DNA of 64,000 bases from Fasciola hepatica (GCA_948099385.1 CANUEZ040000129.1:7694501-7758500), one strand, 5' to 3'; numbered from the stretch's first letter, positions 1 through 11,589 are shown. A program made the numbers and translations. Notes: generated from the letters alone by a model not told the origin.

Positions 1-255
1 GATGTAATCGAGAATGGTCTTCTAATAAAGTTAACTTTGGTGTTTTCCAGAAAGTTATTCCATCCACATTTCTAGTTTTCCTCTGTATAAGTGTGTTTCC
101 CACCAAACTAAGTCTCACTGATTGCAAATGAGTTGACGATGTTGCGTTTTGATTTTCCGAGATCGGAGGTGAAAGTTTGAATTTTCCTGAAAAAAGTTTG
201 AATTAAACTTTGCTACTGGTCTACAATAAATTATCCTCCCTTCATTGTCCTAAAA
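1..255 (+). repeat. Dispersed repeat, copy 1 (probable LINE fragment)
   Basis: This stretch matches 30518-30772 at about 95 percent identity by eye, with no length change, and the match stops abruptly in both copies after the run tcctaaaa. The second copy lies inside a LINE reverse-transcriptase relic, and its translation contains a VDDVAL string resembling the LFADDVAL catalytic region of LINE polymerases. This copy is therefore probably a piece of the same LINE family, cut by the window edge. It carries several stops and is not coding. Confidence 0.6.
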
Positions 256-1416
256 ATGTTAGAGACTTGGTTATGATCTGTATGAGAGCTAACCAACTAT
301 CATAAACCACAAGCGGTGTTTAGGCGGACTCCTCGTCTCTCTTTTCACCAAAGCTATTGGGGTGTTGCTGGAATGTGAACCAATTGATCAATTTAAGGAA
401 GACGAAAACGTGTCCTATTACATTACTTCGTTGTCCTTGTGGTAATGAGACTAAAATGCACGGATATGCTATGTACTTCACTTTTTTACACTTACTGTTT
501 TCCGCTGTACTAACTCGGACCGCACAATTTGTTTTGATGCAACAAATACCATTTGATTCGCAATGGACCACATTCCTTCGAACTTCCTAAACAGTCGGCT
601 CCCGATTCCGGTGAAATACATTTTATTGAAAACTCGGGCTTCCTTGACTGAAAGCTGAGTTGCCAACCGTGGAAGCCCACTTGAAATACCCGTGACCCAT
701 TATATCCATCGGTAACGAAATGGCATATAACACTAAACAAATTAACCGTTCCACCTTCTAAATCGAATGGATCCATTTAAGTGGATGTACAAGGTAATCC
801 AAAAGTTCCCGTGATGTCGAAGCACATCTACTGGAATTCACAGCTATTGACACGTCAAAACTGTTCTTGCGTTTTCCCAGTTTTTCGATTTCTATGCTAT
901 CCACCACACAAAGTGCACGGAATGATTCGATGGTACTGTCATTTTTACGCAGTTTCTCGTGACTGTGTATGAGTGGTGTTGTGAAATTCTGTGTGCGTAT
1001 ATGTCTAGTTTCGTCACTATACTAGGGCCAGTTGACTCACCGCCACACACTCTGAATGAATGACTTGCGAGTGGGAGGTAGGAAAGTTATTCTTCTGTTA
1101 GACTACAGAGAACAATCTGAACGGAACGATGCGTTATTCACAAGGAGCAGAATTTTACTCTTCTTCTTATTCATCCAAAACTTTAAATCTCCTAAACGGT
1201 CACACCGAAGGTTTAACTATCGGTTGTGTAACCGGTCTTGAAAATGGTTACCCGTAGTGGCTGGAATGTTGACAACCTACCAACGGCTTCGACTACGGTG
1301 TGTTATTAAAGAATGAAATGTTACCATAACGTTCCAAATCTCACATCAATTTTTCAATATACTGCGAATCGATCTTGGTTCTGACACAATAACAGCTAAA
1401 CCTAACTTTGCAGTAT
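256..1416. other. Unassigned stretch
   Basis: Only short open frames overlapping on both strands are seen. None shows splice borders, a recognisable domain or similarity to other parts of the window. Confidence 0.5.
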
Positions 1417-1613
1417 TCCTAATAAACGTGTTTTCGGTCCTTCGTTCTACGTGGACCACCTTACCGTTACTCCAATGCTCAGCCCTATACGAATACGTTA
1501 ACCCGAACGGTATTCTCCGCGACCCGTGAGAACGAGATAGTGCTTAGCGTGTATTTGAGAGCATGTGTGAGAGCGTGCACTAGAACAACGATCAAATGGC
1601 AACCGAGCTTGCG
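1417..1613 (+). repeat. Dispersed repeat, copy in plus orientation
   Basis: This segment is clearly similar to the reverse complement of 9601-9810: both contain versions of gtggaccacc, tattctccrcgacccgtgag, gcgtgtatttgrgagc and caaatggcaa in the same order. The two copies are perhaps 75-80 percent identical and lose similarity at the same points. The family is unknown; both copies have open but unrelated-looking frames, so a remnant of a mobile element is most likely. Confidence 0.55.
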
Positions 1614-4184
1614 TGTTGTTGACGTGTCAGTCGGTGCCCTCGTAGTCTATTGGCCGCCACTCAAGACGCAAACAGATACTGGGTATGCACATAAGGATTC
1701 CGGTCTCAATATAACAAACTTTAATTGTATTTCGGTTTGATAACTTTCTCTGAAACAACGGCAGAAAGTCTGCCATTACTTGATACAGCTTCATCGATAA
1801 AATATACCATTTTGATATAACGGAAGTTTGGGTAAATGCCTTTGTCGCACTTGAATTTTGGGAAATGTTTTGGTAACTACATATAAGTAATTCGACAAAC
1901 TTGTATTATTTCCCGTACCTCATGCCATAGTAGTAGGCATTTTCTCTTTCAGTATCATGCTGTTGGAATTACCAGTTTCTTTGTCGAAAATAATTTCTGG
2001 TAATCAATTTGAATAACTTATTACTCACTCACTGATTTGTCCATTGTTATCCAGTTTGTTTAGACGAAAGTATACTGTTTTATGTGTTTTTTACTCCAAA
2101 CACTATCATTTCTACTTTTTGGCATCTCATACGGAAAGTTAAAGAGATTTTTTATACTGGAAAAGAGGTCCATTCGAGAAAGTTTATCGTAAAACTCTGG
2201 CTCTGAATCCAGAGAAATCATTGAAATGGTCCAAGTTGATTTGCGCACAATATATTTTATAGATAAATAGATTAAAATATTTCCATTATCCATTTGTACA
2301 TTCAAATGCATTCGTTTTGGTAGGTTGACGCCGACAGATACGGAATACAGAAATGGGTTAGACGTAATTCCATTTGTTGATTTGATGTCAATCGGCTTCT
2401 GTAACAATAAAGTTTTCATGATATCTCTCCAATGCTAGAATAGTTGGATTATGAATCTCAACAACTTTCGTCAAATCATTTATTTATAATAAAGCACTTC
2501 CGTAAAATAGTTCGCTTCCCTCGGTATTCAAACAAACTATAACGTCCGATAGAGCAAGCGATCTATAAGGCAAACGATAGAATTTCCTGTCTCTCAATCG
2601 CATTTCACTGCCGCGAAAAGTTCTTTTCTTTAGCAGCTTACAATTCTTCGATACTCAAACCCTTTTAGAAAACAAACAGAAGAATAACTATACTCATTCT
2701 TATTTTCATCAAAAATAGCGTTCGGTTATTGAGTTTCCTACAGAATAACTGAGTCGACACGTGAGGAATACTCCCCACGTGTCGAATTTGGCATCAGAAG
2801 CCACAGCATGCTTGTTTTGTAACTATTCCACAGATAGCTTCGTGACGCAGAACACCATCTTCTCAGTATCAAATATCGTGTAACCGTCACACAGTTACTT
2901 CAGTTAACTAACGAGGAGCTAGCAGCACCATAATGAATTTGGGTACCAACTGGAAATGAAACTACTGGAAATTATTCGCGGTGGAATAGGTGACCCTTTC
3001 GGATGAACGTGCTTACTTTCATAGCGATTTCATCGTGTTCTTTGTTTCATTTATTGGTCATCGCATTGACCAATGACAAAGTGCACTTTTCTCCAATGCA
3101 CGCACATGAGAGGAACAATTTCATCAGTGATTTATTGGAAAGATAATACCATCACAAGTATGACAGTGATTCTGAATTTAAGGTCCATTCAAGATATTCT
3201 TCTGCTGTTTTTTGTTGTGGTCGAGTGCGTTTTACGTAAAACAACTTCTTTGTATTACCCAGAAGCAATCTGCATGACGTCTCTGATTGTGAATGCATCC
3301 ATTCGAAGAATCTCCATCATTGTTTTCACATTCATATGGAAATATTTAGCTGTACAACTTCGAAATGTCCAGCTTGATTAAACAGGGTAACTGCAATCAA
3401 TCCGAAGGTGTAAACACCCACGAATCAGATTCTAAGCAGCATACAACTTCCCCTTACAAGATACCAAGATTCGTTCATTTTTGGATAAGAAACAATATAT
3501 TTTGAAACATTGTGTGTACAGCACAGTTTTTCGCGGAATGGGAAGTCTGATGTAGCTGAAGGCAAAATATAGGTTGTTCGAGCTTCGCTTATCCGAATGT
3601 ATTAAAATGGAGGTGTATGGGAGTTCGATCAAAAACGTAGAGACATTTATCTTTACGTAAGACAGACTGGATACCAAAATCCAATATGAAACAGAGTGGA
3701 GGGAACATGTAATAAACTAAGGGTACCGATAAATTTTAATTGGTTACCTATTTGGCTCTTGTTCTAAAAGGCTGCATTGCTTAGGTAACCTACTTCGCCA
3801 TGACAGTAGTAGATGATGAAAAAAAATCCATGGTAATAACAGTCAATTCTTTGCCGTTGCTTCTTCACTGAGAAGTCATTTGAATAACAAACTAACCAGA
3901 AATAATTGATCTAATTTATTTGAAAAGATCTCTAAGTCATTAACACTTGGTTCGAGATCGCACCCGATCTCGCGTAGCAAGATTGTTTAGCACACGCACA
4001 TCACAATAGCGCTATCTTTGTCAGATGTTTACTTTGATAAAATTTCATGATGTACAATTTTTCCAACGTGATTGTAACCATCTCGGTAAAATAAATCTTT
4101 GTTGTGACCTTCATAACTCGACTACTCTTTTTTTGGGCTTCAGGTCATCCCAATTTTTTGTGAAGTGTTTTACCAAGCTGCATC
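1614..4184. other. Unassigned stretch with one reverse open frame
   Basis: Nothing firm is seen. A 119-codon minus-strand frame at 2060-2419 is preceded by a plausible acceptor (ttgttacag at about 2399) in phase 0 and contains a possible donor, so it could be an exon. It resembles no family I know and may be chance. Confidence 0.35.
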
Positions 4185-4460
4185 AGTTTTTTACTGCGTG
4201 CTTACACATGAGTGCAGTGGAAGGGGTATTTACCTAATAGCCACGAAGGCCCGCTGCACTACTGGGGATAACCGGTAACGAAACTCTGAGAATTGAAGTG
4301 GCGAAGAACCATATAAGGTCCCAATAGGTCAGGTGTGGTTAAGATCCAGACGACGGTGGATTAGTGTCTACCATCAAAGTAACCGGTTATGGCGGGGATT
4401 TGAACCTCGGACCTCCGAGATGGTAAGCACTCGCTCTAAGCCACTCGACCACCACCGACA
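4185..4460 (-). repeat. SINE-like repeat with tRNA-like head
   Basis: On the minus strand 4390-4457 reads like a tRNA-Ser-type head: an A-box-like TGGCTTAGAGCGAGTGC and a B-box GGTTCAAATCC (plus-strand 4396-4406). The sequence to the left (about 4185-4390) resembles 58115-58310, sharing variants of catgagtgcagtggaagggg and gtctaccatcaaag. This supports a dispersed tRNA-derived element rather than a true tRNA gene, because no cloverleaf acceptor stem closes. Confidence 0.6.
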
Positions 4461-4589
4461 TCAATGCCAAACTATGGTATTTTTTATTATAGTTGCCAAT
4501 ATAAAGTGAAATAGACTAAGAATATTACTTTAAAAACTTACTCAGACACGTGAAAAGTCTTGAGAAGATGTGTCACGAAAGTACGACAT

Positions 4590-4900
4590 TTGATACAGCA
4601 GAACACCTCTACATTGGGAAGGAATAACATGCGTTCCCTTTTGTAGACTTTCGTTCGTGATTGTTCACATCTTTCATGTGGAAGCTGTACTTGGAATAAA
4701 ACATACCTGTTTTAGTCAAAAATTGTATAAAAACAGACCAATATTTTAATAAGCTTTTGCATTAGTAAAGTATTTCAGTCAATGGAAAACTTTACCAGGG
4801 GAACAGTTTATTCTCCACTGGTAAGTTCTATTTGAGAATGTGAGTTCCACTGCTTCTACTAATTGAATCAGTACAGAAATCTACGACATTGTTTTCGCAC
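4590..4900 (-). repeat. Diverged inverted copy of part of the 1,829-bp array unit
   Basis: The stretch beginning agaacacctctacattgg matches the reverse complement of the end of each array unit (about 38460-38740). It continues through versions of gcgttcc, cttttgt, tttattctccactggtaag and aattctaattggg. Divergence is substantial, so this is an old dispersed copy. It shows that part of the array unit itself derives from an older repeat. Confidence 0.5.
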
Positions 4901-5154
4901 ATACGGTCATTCGCGTGTAGTCTAAGTTTAATCCCCGAGTAAAACCTTACGTGGCCTTCTTTACCGCCACTCAAATAGGACAATCTTGAAATGATATGCT
5001 ATTTTTGCAAAAAGTGAAGAGATTTTGCAAGTAGTTCATTTAATTTTCGTGACGAACGGTTTATTATTAATATTTGAAACGGTGTTTCCCTGATCTACTC
5101 CCAATTCCTACAGGCAATTTTTGTTCGTAAGGCTTTGAAAAATTGATATCGTGA

Positions 5155-5508
5155 TCATCTTTCATTTGCCACCTCATCGTTCGGAGAATCAAAAGACTGT
5201 TTACAATGACCCATTTGGGGCCGAACCAGCGCATGGAAGTCACCCACGCTTGGGTACCAAATGCACTTGAGGAGTTCAGCTACGAGGTCATGCTCAAGAG
5301 ATTCGACTTTTTGCACATGGAGCTTACATGTAACTCGCCAGATTTCACTTCGGCCCTTGTCATCTGCCGGAGAGAAGCCACTTGTTCTTTGGCTGCCTGA
5401 AACTATTTGATTATGGCGCACGTTTTTACAGATTCGACCGGTATGAAACCGTAACAAGATTGTTTTAAATTCACCAAACTTTGCTTCAAACGACGCGATC
5501 CAACTCAC
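5155..5508 (-). CDS. Unrecognised 117-codon open frame
   Basis: This minus-strand frame encodes a mixed-composition protein beginning MSWIASFEAKFGEF. The C-terminal part (KLHVQKVESLEHDLVAELL and then YPSVGDFHAL) faintly resembles the C-terminal dimerisation region of hAT-type transposases or domesticated ZBED proteins. No catalytic residues and no diagnostic string are visible. No splice borders support it, and it may be a transposon remnant or chance. Confidence 0.2.
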   Translation of the reverse strand: MSWIASFEAKFGEFKTILLRFHTGRICKNVRHNQIVSGSQRTSGFSPADDKGRSEIWRVTCKLHVQKVESLEHDLVAELLKCIWYPSVGDFHALVRPQMGHCKQSFDSPNDEVANER

Positions 5509-7636
5509 TAATATAGTAGCAAATATATAGAAAACTAAGGACTTTACCTGGAGTATAACTATTGGAATTGTAGATACTTGATATCCATCAGCATCTTGGA
5601 GGAATCACTTTCGCACTGCTGTCGACGGTTATTAAAAATGGCATGTTGAATAAACCCCTTGGAATAAAACAGTTTCCACTTTGTCTGAATGGATTTGAGC
5701 CCACGTTGCATTTAGTTTCCTCCGGCTCGAATCACCTTCATAGACAATACACTATTCGACCGAGGAATCTGTAATTACGATGAACGTAAAATATGTTATG
5801 AACTGTACAAATATGATGGAGTTCAGCTGATGTATTACTATATTTTGCACTCTCAGTCAGAATAACTGCGGTGTTTCTCCTGTGCGTTTTCTTTCGTAGA
5901 AATATGCTGTTGGTCTAGCTGTTGCTATTCACTGTTTGGGTTCTACTTTTAAACCAACCCTAGAATGCATATCACCGGTACCTACTGAAATTTTCGCTCT
6001 TGGGAAAGGCCTTCGGAAAATAGCTCAGAACATGGTTAAAGCACGGAGACAACTTGTCAACACCCACAAAATTTGTGAAAGGTTTGAATATTATTATTAT
6101 TGTGCCCATCGAGTTTGAAATAAGACACAGTTCACGCTTCTAGTTGCAGTTTATTTCATATTAAGGAGAAATATTGGTAAATATTTCTCGCTTCATTGTC
6201 TTCGGGTTACAGGTAGCATCATTTCCTTCGTTTCTGATTCATGTATGACGTCCACGTACTATTCGGATGCAAATTAATTGCCCTCTTCACCGGAACCATT
6301 TTCGCACTTAGCCGTCTCGTCTTCGTCATCGTCACTCCCTGAGATCAACATTTCCGCGTCTCCATACACGTGGCAATTTCGTCTGATAAATAAATCCTAT
6401 TGGGGGACTGAGGACTAAACTGCTTTCAACTGCGTCAGATTTCAATGTCAGTTTGATCGAAACCAAGGTCGCCAATACACTACACTATTTATTCAAAAAG
6501 GGTTGAAACTGACTTTCTATAGTTGATCATTCCATCAGGATTCATGGCTGCTTTTAGGTTATACGATCATGGTGTAAAAATTGCAGTGATTATATTAGGT
6601 GAACTCAGCAGGCTCGCCAGCCATGTACATTTGAAATTGCCATCAGCGCAGCTGTCGATATCTCTCGAAAACAACTGTTCGCACAAATAGCTCACAGTAT
6701 ACGCGTCGTTCGTGAATATCTACGGGCTGTCTACTGTTTGTCATATGATTCTAATGAACTCTCGATCATTATCTGAGGGGTCTACGAGGACTGAACGTAT
6801 ATACCCGAGAGCAACACTGACAATTGGAACCGGACTTTGTGATCGCACGATGGATGTGATCGCTTTTAGCGAGTACTCAACAGTAGGCAGCACGGTAGAA
6901 CTGTGGTTTAGCAAAAGCCTCAACGTATTAAGTGTTTAGGAGCTAACTGAAAATCCCCACGGTTTATGAAAACACCAAGCATCAGCAAATCACGCGCATA
7001 TATTATTCCACCTAAGGCATTAGCAATAGAAGTTTGTCAAGCATTCGACTCAAAGATGTTTGTTCCACTCTGCCCTTCAATAGCTGTCACCTCTGTCGTA
7101 AGGGAAGAGACAGTCCACTGTATCAACTATTTGAGGCTGACTTTCTAAATATTCATCAAAACTGGATTTAGAAACTTCAAAATAAAATTACCTGGACGGT
7201 TTTTGAAAAATAATTCCCGTTGATCTCGACACCCACAGAATGCCTTTTTCAAAACATGTCTCAGAGACTCTGCCTGATAAGCTTTTAAAATAATAAAACT
7301 TACCCGTTAAATATCGATCAGTACAAAATATCCAAAAGGATCGGTAATGTCTTTTTTCTGAATTTTTGGCAACGGAAACTAAGTTTATTATAATTCCTGA
7401 TGAAGAAGCAAGTCAGACCGCCGACAATGTTTGCGAATAGTTTTGTGAGTATTCACTGTAATTTTTATCATTGCGTTCGGTAGCAATACTGTTTTAATTT
7501 AGAATGCGCAAAAACACGAATTCTCTCTTGTTTCTCAGGTCAAACGGACAGGTGTTTTTCCTTTGATCCTCCGTAACAGTTGCTCTGTCGCCTCAGTCGT
7601 ATTCTGTTTCTATGGTTTCGCTGAGCAAAAAACGAG
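5509..7636. other. Unassigned stretch
   Basis: No feature is supported. Overlapping open frames on both strands at 6712-7148 have balanced composition, but I recognise no domain in any frame. Confidence 0.45.
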
Positions 7637-7644
7637 TATAAATA
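7637..7644 (+). promoter_or_regulatory. TATA box, putative promoter
   Basis: The sequence tataaata lies 106 bp upstream of an ATG that opens a signal-peptide-like frame at 7750. The spacing would place transcription start near 7667 with a roughly 80-nt leader. The arrangement mirrors the promoter at 32128. Confidence 0.45.
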
Positions 7645-7749
7645 TTCCACCCCTTTTGAACCCACGAATAATATGTGCCTGAAGTGAACAATCGCGCTTT
7701 TCGAGAGTGAGTGTACAAATGTGAAATTACGGTGTCTTAGATTATACGG

Positions 7750-7905
7750 ATGAATCTGGAAATCGTGTTGCTAACCATTTTCTGTGCCTTACCAATCTGT
7801 CCTATGCCACACTTAGGCCAAAATATGACAGCGACGAAGGCTTCGCTAGTTCTGCTATTATTCATAACCTTTGGCTTTTTTGATGAAGAAAATTCAACCG
7901 TTTGA
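7750..7905 (+). CDS. Signal-peptide exon or 51-codon secreted peptide
   Basis: The ATG opens a 51-codon frame starting MNLEIVLLTIFCALPICPMP, a typical cleavable signal peptide: short N-region, hydrophobic core, small residues at the end. A second hydrophobic run (LVLLLFITFGFF) follows at residues 33-44. By analogy with the exon at 32224-32284, the exon could have ended at the codon-phase-1 point after CACTTAG. However, the next bases are GC rather than GT, so no good donor exists there. It may be an intact small secreted or membrane peptide, or the first exon of a gene whose donor has decayed, which fits the damaged downstream exon at 8772. Confidence 0.35.
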   Translation: MNLEIVLLTIFCALPICPMPHLGQNMTATKASLVLLLFITFGFFDEENSTV

Positions 7906-8771
7906 TAAGCATTCGAGCGTAAAGATAGCTACTTCTGGTCCCACTGTAATTTTCAGAACAGTCTACGACGAGCAGTATTACATTTTCGTGAAAACTGTAT
8001 GAAAGTTTGTCAAAGGGCCCTATTTGAAAACAAAATACTCTATTGATCTGCCTGGCTTTGGCCAGCAACAACTGAGATCGTTGTCACATTGATTCCTTAG
8101 AGGTGATGATTGCCAATAGGTCATATTTTTGCAGTAACGAAATATAAGAAAATTCGTTTACAACTGACTATATTACGTGTGAGTCAGGAAAAATACGATG
8201 AACAAATTAGACTTGTTTTGTTTTTATCCCATCGAATTATTCGTGAATGAAAAAGAGCATTAGATAAATCTGACGACATTTTCAAATCATTGATTCCCGT
8301 ATACTGACACAAAGATACATCTCGAGCAGTATCTTTAACAGTGCAATATGCAAAGGCTAATACGATTCCAAATTCAACCAACCAATTGTTCAATGGAAGC
8401 GTATAGATAAGAGTGTCCGGCCTCTGAAAGTGTTGTGATTTGTAGCAGTAAAGCCGTCATAAAGGTGAAAGACAACACCACCACTCTGATGATCTTACCT
8501 GTTTGTGATGCAAATGCGATGATGGTGAAAATTCTTACGACATGGAATTATCATACTGAACAACTTTCTAGCTCAGTGCATAGGTCTGTGCTGACAACTG
8601 TTTACCCGAACCTCAGAAACCAGTAGACGGGAAAAATCCTGGGTTGAATTTTCACGAATTAAACCAAATAGTTAGACTGCATATGCCACGATAAAGTCAC
8701 AGTAATTTTCCAAATTATCACTGCAAGTGTAATGAGACTGATCCATTCATACCTCGCTTCTTTTGAATCAG

Positions 8772-8942
8772 ATCAAAAGCTTCATGATGCAAGTCCACAT
8801 GCGGACGTATGCCCTAAAAAGACGAATCAGTCAGATAGGGATGAGGATAACGCAGAGCTGCCAGAAGAGAATACCAATGGACACGTTGAGATGAATGTGA
8901 CGGATGAGGAAACCGGTTCACAGACAATCTATTGGCAAACAG
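8772..8942 (+). pseudogene. Acidic exon, diverged copy with lost donor
   Basis: This 171-bp stretch follows an acceptor (cttttgaatcag) and is homologous to the 168-bp acidic exons at 37209 and 56571. In phase 1 it encodes DQKLHDASPHADV and ends with DEETGSQTIYWQT. Flanking intron-like sequence is also conserved between copies (for example gatgtgtacctcaatagag to the right), so a genomic block was duplicated. At the place where the other copies have GTAGGC or GTATGC as donor, this one has GAATGT, so splicing here should fail. That makes this copy probably non-functional unless another donor is used. Confidence 0.5.
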
Positions 8943-9038
8943 GAATGTTGATTGAAAATCTGAGATACTCGTATTCATTTCACGGTGTAGATCCCTTATC
9001 ATTTGGTATTTGATCTTGCTGGATGTGTACCTCAATAG

Positions 9039-9212
9039 AGCCAAGATATGCACTTTGCTGCCTGAGTAACAATGATGAAGATGAAGATAATGATGTTGAC
9101 ATTGTCTTTGATGGTGATGATGATGATGATGACGATGATGCTGATGAAGATGACGATGACATAGAGGCTGCATTGCAAGCTCAAAAAATAAAACACTTAT
9201 TGGTTTCCTCAG
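9039..9212 (+). CDS. Asp-rich exon of acidic-protein gene, first locus
   Basis: A 174-bp open stretch lies between a weak phase-1 acceptor (cctcaatag) and a phase-1 donor (tcctcag|gtgata). It encodes 58 residues that include NNDEDEDNDVDIVFDG, a run of aspartates (about 9110-9170), then IEAALQAQKIKHLLVSS. Being symmetric in phase 1, it parallels the Asp-rich exons at 46457-46678 and 46704-46826 of the main gene. The aspartate run is GAT/GAC microsatellite-like, so length variation is expected. The acceptor is the weak point; function is unknown, with calcium binding a possibility from composition only. Confidence 0.35.
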
Positions 9213-9600
9213 GTGATACAAACCACGAAGCCTGACATTTTTCTGATGTGTTTGCTTCTCGAATAAATGCTTTTTATACGAAGAGCCGCAAAAAGCTCAG
9301 AAGAATGTCACTTGATGTAGGAGTTTCCCCCGGAGAATTATCTCGTCGAATATCAAAATATCATTTCAACCGAAATTGTTGATTTGAGCCGGAATCAATC
9401 GCGTTAAGCTCTGTTGATGGACTTTGATTAGGGACACCTAGAATTCCTATCGAAATCTTCCCGTTATGACAGATATATTCCCCGAATTCAACGAAAACAA
9501 TTTGCCTTAGTAGATATTCTTTTTTCAGGGTAAAGTAGCGGTGGCCATCTTCGTCCATACTTTTACGACGTTTATTATTTAACTGAACGCTGACTGCCAA
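9213..9600. other. Unassigned stretch
   Basis: No feature is seen beyond the start of a minus-strand open frame (9361-9699), which mostly covers the repeat at 9601-9810. Confidence 0.4.
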
Positions 9601-9810
9601 GCGCGTTTGCCATTTGACCGTTGCTCTTGCGCACACTCTCACGCACGCTCCCAAATACACGCTAACCACCATCTCTCCCAATCGCCTTCTCGTCCTCACG
9701 GGTCGTGGAGAATACTGTTCCGGTTAACATATTCGTGCAGCGCCGCACATTAGAGTAACGTGCAGGTGGTCCACGCAATACAAAGGACTGAAGCCCGCGT
9801 TTACTAAGGA
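9601..9810 (-). repeat. Dispersed repeat, copy in minus orientation
   Basis: This is the reverse-oriented partner of 1417-1613; see that entry for the shared strings. The minus-strand frame across it (MVVSVYLGACVRVCARATVKW) has a matching frame in the other copy (SVYLRACVRACTRTTIKW), so the repeat may once have been coding. Confidence 0.55.
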
Positions 9811-10238
9811 AACCGCGAAGTAAGGTCTAATCACCCTTACAATAACTCTTTATGGCTCGTTTCCCCCGAAGTTTTGATATAAAGACTGTGAAAAATCCCG
9901 AAGAAGAAACACGGACCAAAGGTTTCGTACTGAGTTACTTCAACTTAAAAAGTATCCTGTTTTGTTTTCCCTCAGAGGCTGATATTCCGCCATAGCTGTG
10001 AACCACTTGTAGTAGCGAAAATATGGTTTCGTGTGCACTCTGAGTGCAGTTATCCACGGCATGCAAACAGACCAAAAAATTAGTTGTCCTAAAACCTCAC
10101 CATCAAGTGGTAGTTACGGTACACATAAGATTTTGTAGTTTTGCACTAATATTGTCGTATACAAGCCCAAAATGTGCTTGTCGGATACCACTATGCATCA
10201 GTTTCGACAATATCTGCCTATAGATTCGGACTGTCCTG

Positions 10239-10241
<3 letters not shown>
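9811..10241. other. Unassigned stretch
   Basis: No feature is supported. Confidence 0.5.

Positions 10242-10287
<46 letters not shown>
10242..10287. repeat. (TA)n microsatellite
   Basis: About 23 uninterrupted TA dinucleotides. Confidence 0.95.
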
Positions 10288-10290
<3 letters not shown>

Positions 10291-10744
10291 AGTGTCACTC
10301 CACGTTTTCCACCATCCCACTTCCACTGAATAGCAGTGGGAGCTATCACCGATAGTTAAAGATCTGCGCGTGTACTGCGGTAACATGAAGCACACCGGTT
10401 ATGGAAATAGAGACAGCATTTTGTAAAGTTATCTTTTCTTATATTGCCTTGTTAAGCATCGAACTGTGGGAACAATTTAGCATTTGCGGGAATGATACTA
10501 TCCAACGAGTAGAAATCAGCTATTACGTTACGAAATTAACTGAGGCTATAAGAACTCCATACCCAAGAGGTCAAACTGGGGCATGCAGGTTTCGCAAAGG
10601 AAAATGTCTGTCGTTGAGTACAGTGACAAAACGGTTACCTTTTTCCTAGTCAAGATGAACAGGCATGTTTGGAAACGGTTAAGACTTTACGATCAAAAAA
10701 CTTGTAGCATTTGCAAAAACACCATAAAATCCAGTAGATAATAC
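10288..10744. other. Unassigned stretch
   Basis: No feature is supported. Confidence 0.5.
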
Positions 10745-11407
10745 TTGCACTGCACCTCATCGCCCATGCAAATAAAATTATCTGCACATGGTCGTAAACA
10801 CATTGGTAAACCTGTTAAGCATCCCGTAAGATTCTGGGACTTTCGGACTCATACACTTATTTCCACTTTATTCCCTTACTCAGTGTTGTTTATTGCGTGT
10901 CTTTATCGTCCAATATACAGTTTAGCGGAACAGTTAGGCAGCACTTTGTATTCCTCATATAAATTTCCATTAATGCTGCTACGATGGCCTGTAACAATTA
11001 ATAATCGCTCGTACTCGTGGTTTACCAAACAAAAGATTCGCATTTTGCAACAAATTTTCCCGGTGATCACCAGCAACTTGTTAATAAATAAATGCCTCTA
11101 TCTTCCCAGGTCATTCGTTCTGATTTTCATTTTATTTTCAAATGGTGGAAACTGCGAGAAATTTCATCCTATCCGAGATACATGGATCTGTGACCAGGTT
11201 ATAGGAATTCAAGTCTATTGTAGCGGACTGCAAATGGCCGTTGAGATACGTGTAACACAAGCCCGAAAACGCCAAATGTCCAGTTATGGTTTTCAATACG
11301 GTTGTGTAATAAACAATCAGAAATATGGCAGAAAGTGTACAAACCTCAACGGTAACCGCTCCGTAAATTTCAGAGGTTCAAACGCAAGCAAATTCAGAAC
11401 CATTTGA
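10745..11407 (+). CDS. 220-codon open frame, possible SUEL-type lectin-like exon
   Basis: This is the longest open frame outside transposons. It lacks an ATG at its start (TTG) and includes a candidate acceptor (atcttcccag at about 11110), so the 3' half is more likely an exon than the whole frame is a gene. The C-terminal part has regularly spaced cysteines: GGNCEKF, WICDQVIGIQVYC, FQYGCVINN and YGRKCTNL, then VNFRGSNASKF. The C-x8-C pair and the final C..N...V...GS.A..F pattern recall galactose-binding (SUEL, Pfam Gal_Lectin) domains of latrophilins and polycystins, but the canonical YGR after the second cysteine is not at the expected place. A possible phase-1 donor (ctcaacg|gtaacc) lies within it. 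The match is weak. Confidence 0.3.
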   Translation: MHCTSSPMQIKLSAHGRKHIGKPVKHPVRFWDFRTHTLISTLFPYSVLFIACLYRPIYSLAEQLGSTLYSSYKFPLMLLRWPVTINNRSYSWFTKQKIRILQQIFPVITSNLLINKCLYLPRSFVLIFILFSNGGNCEKFHPIRDTWICDQVIGIQVYCSGLQMAVEIRVTQARKRQMSSYGFQYGCVINNQKYGRKCTNLNGNRSVNFRGSNASKFRTI

Positions 11408-11589
11408 GGCTCACTCGACCAAATCAACGAAATGTATGTGGATGATTTGGGTTAAATGTAATGGGAAAAAATGAATGCAATTATCTGTCTGCTCCCGCAC
11501 AAGGTAAAGTTAGCAAGTAGTCCAAAGTGTTCCCAGGGATTCGCAACTGCAACTGCCAGGCTGAGGATAATTCATTCGTAAGAAAAATT

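Noticed and set aside
4390..4457. True tRNA genes at the tRNA-like segments (also 12699, 23245, 44700, 50781)
   Set aside because: Acceptor stems do not pair, bodies match other dispersed copies, and several lie in introns; they fit SINE heads.
8980..9162. Serine-rich and histidine-rich minus-strand frames over the GAT runs (also at 46506-46691)
   Set aside because: They are antisense shadows of Asp-coding GAT repeats.
10198..10395. Open frames made of isoleucine-tyrosine runs (also 61358-61600)
   Set aside because: Translation of TA microsatellites.
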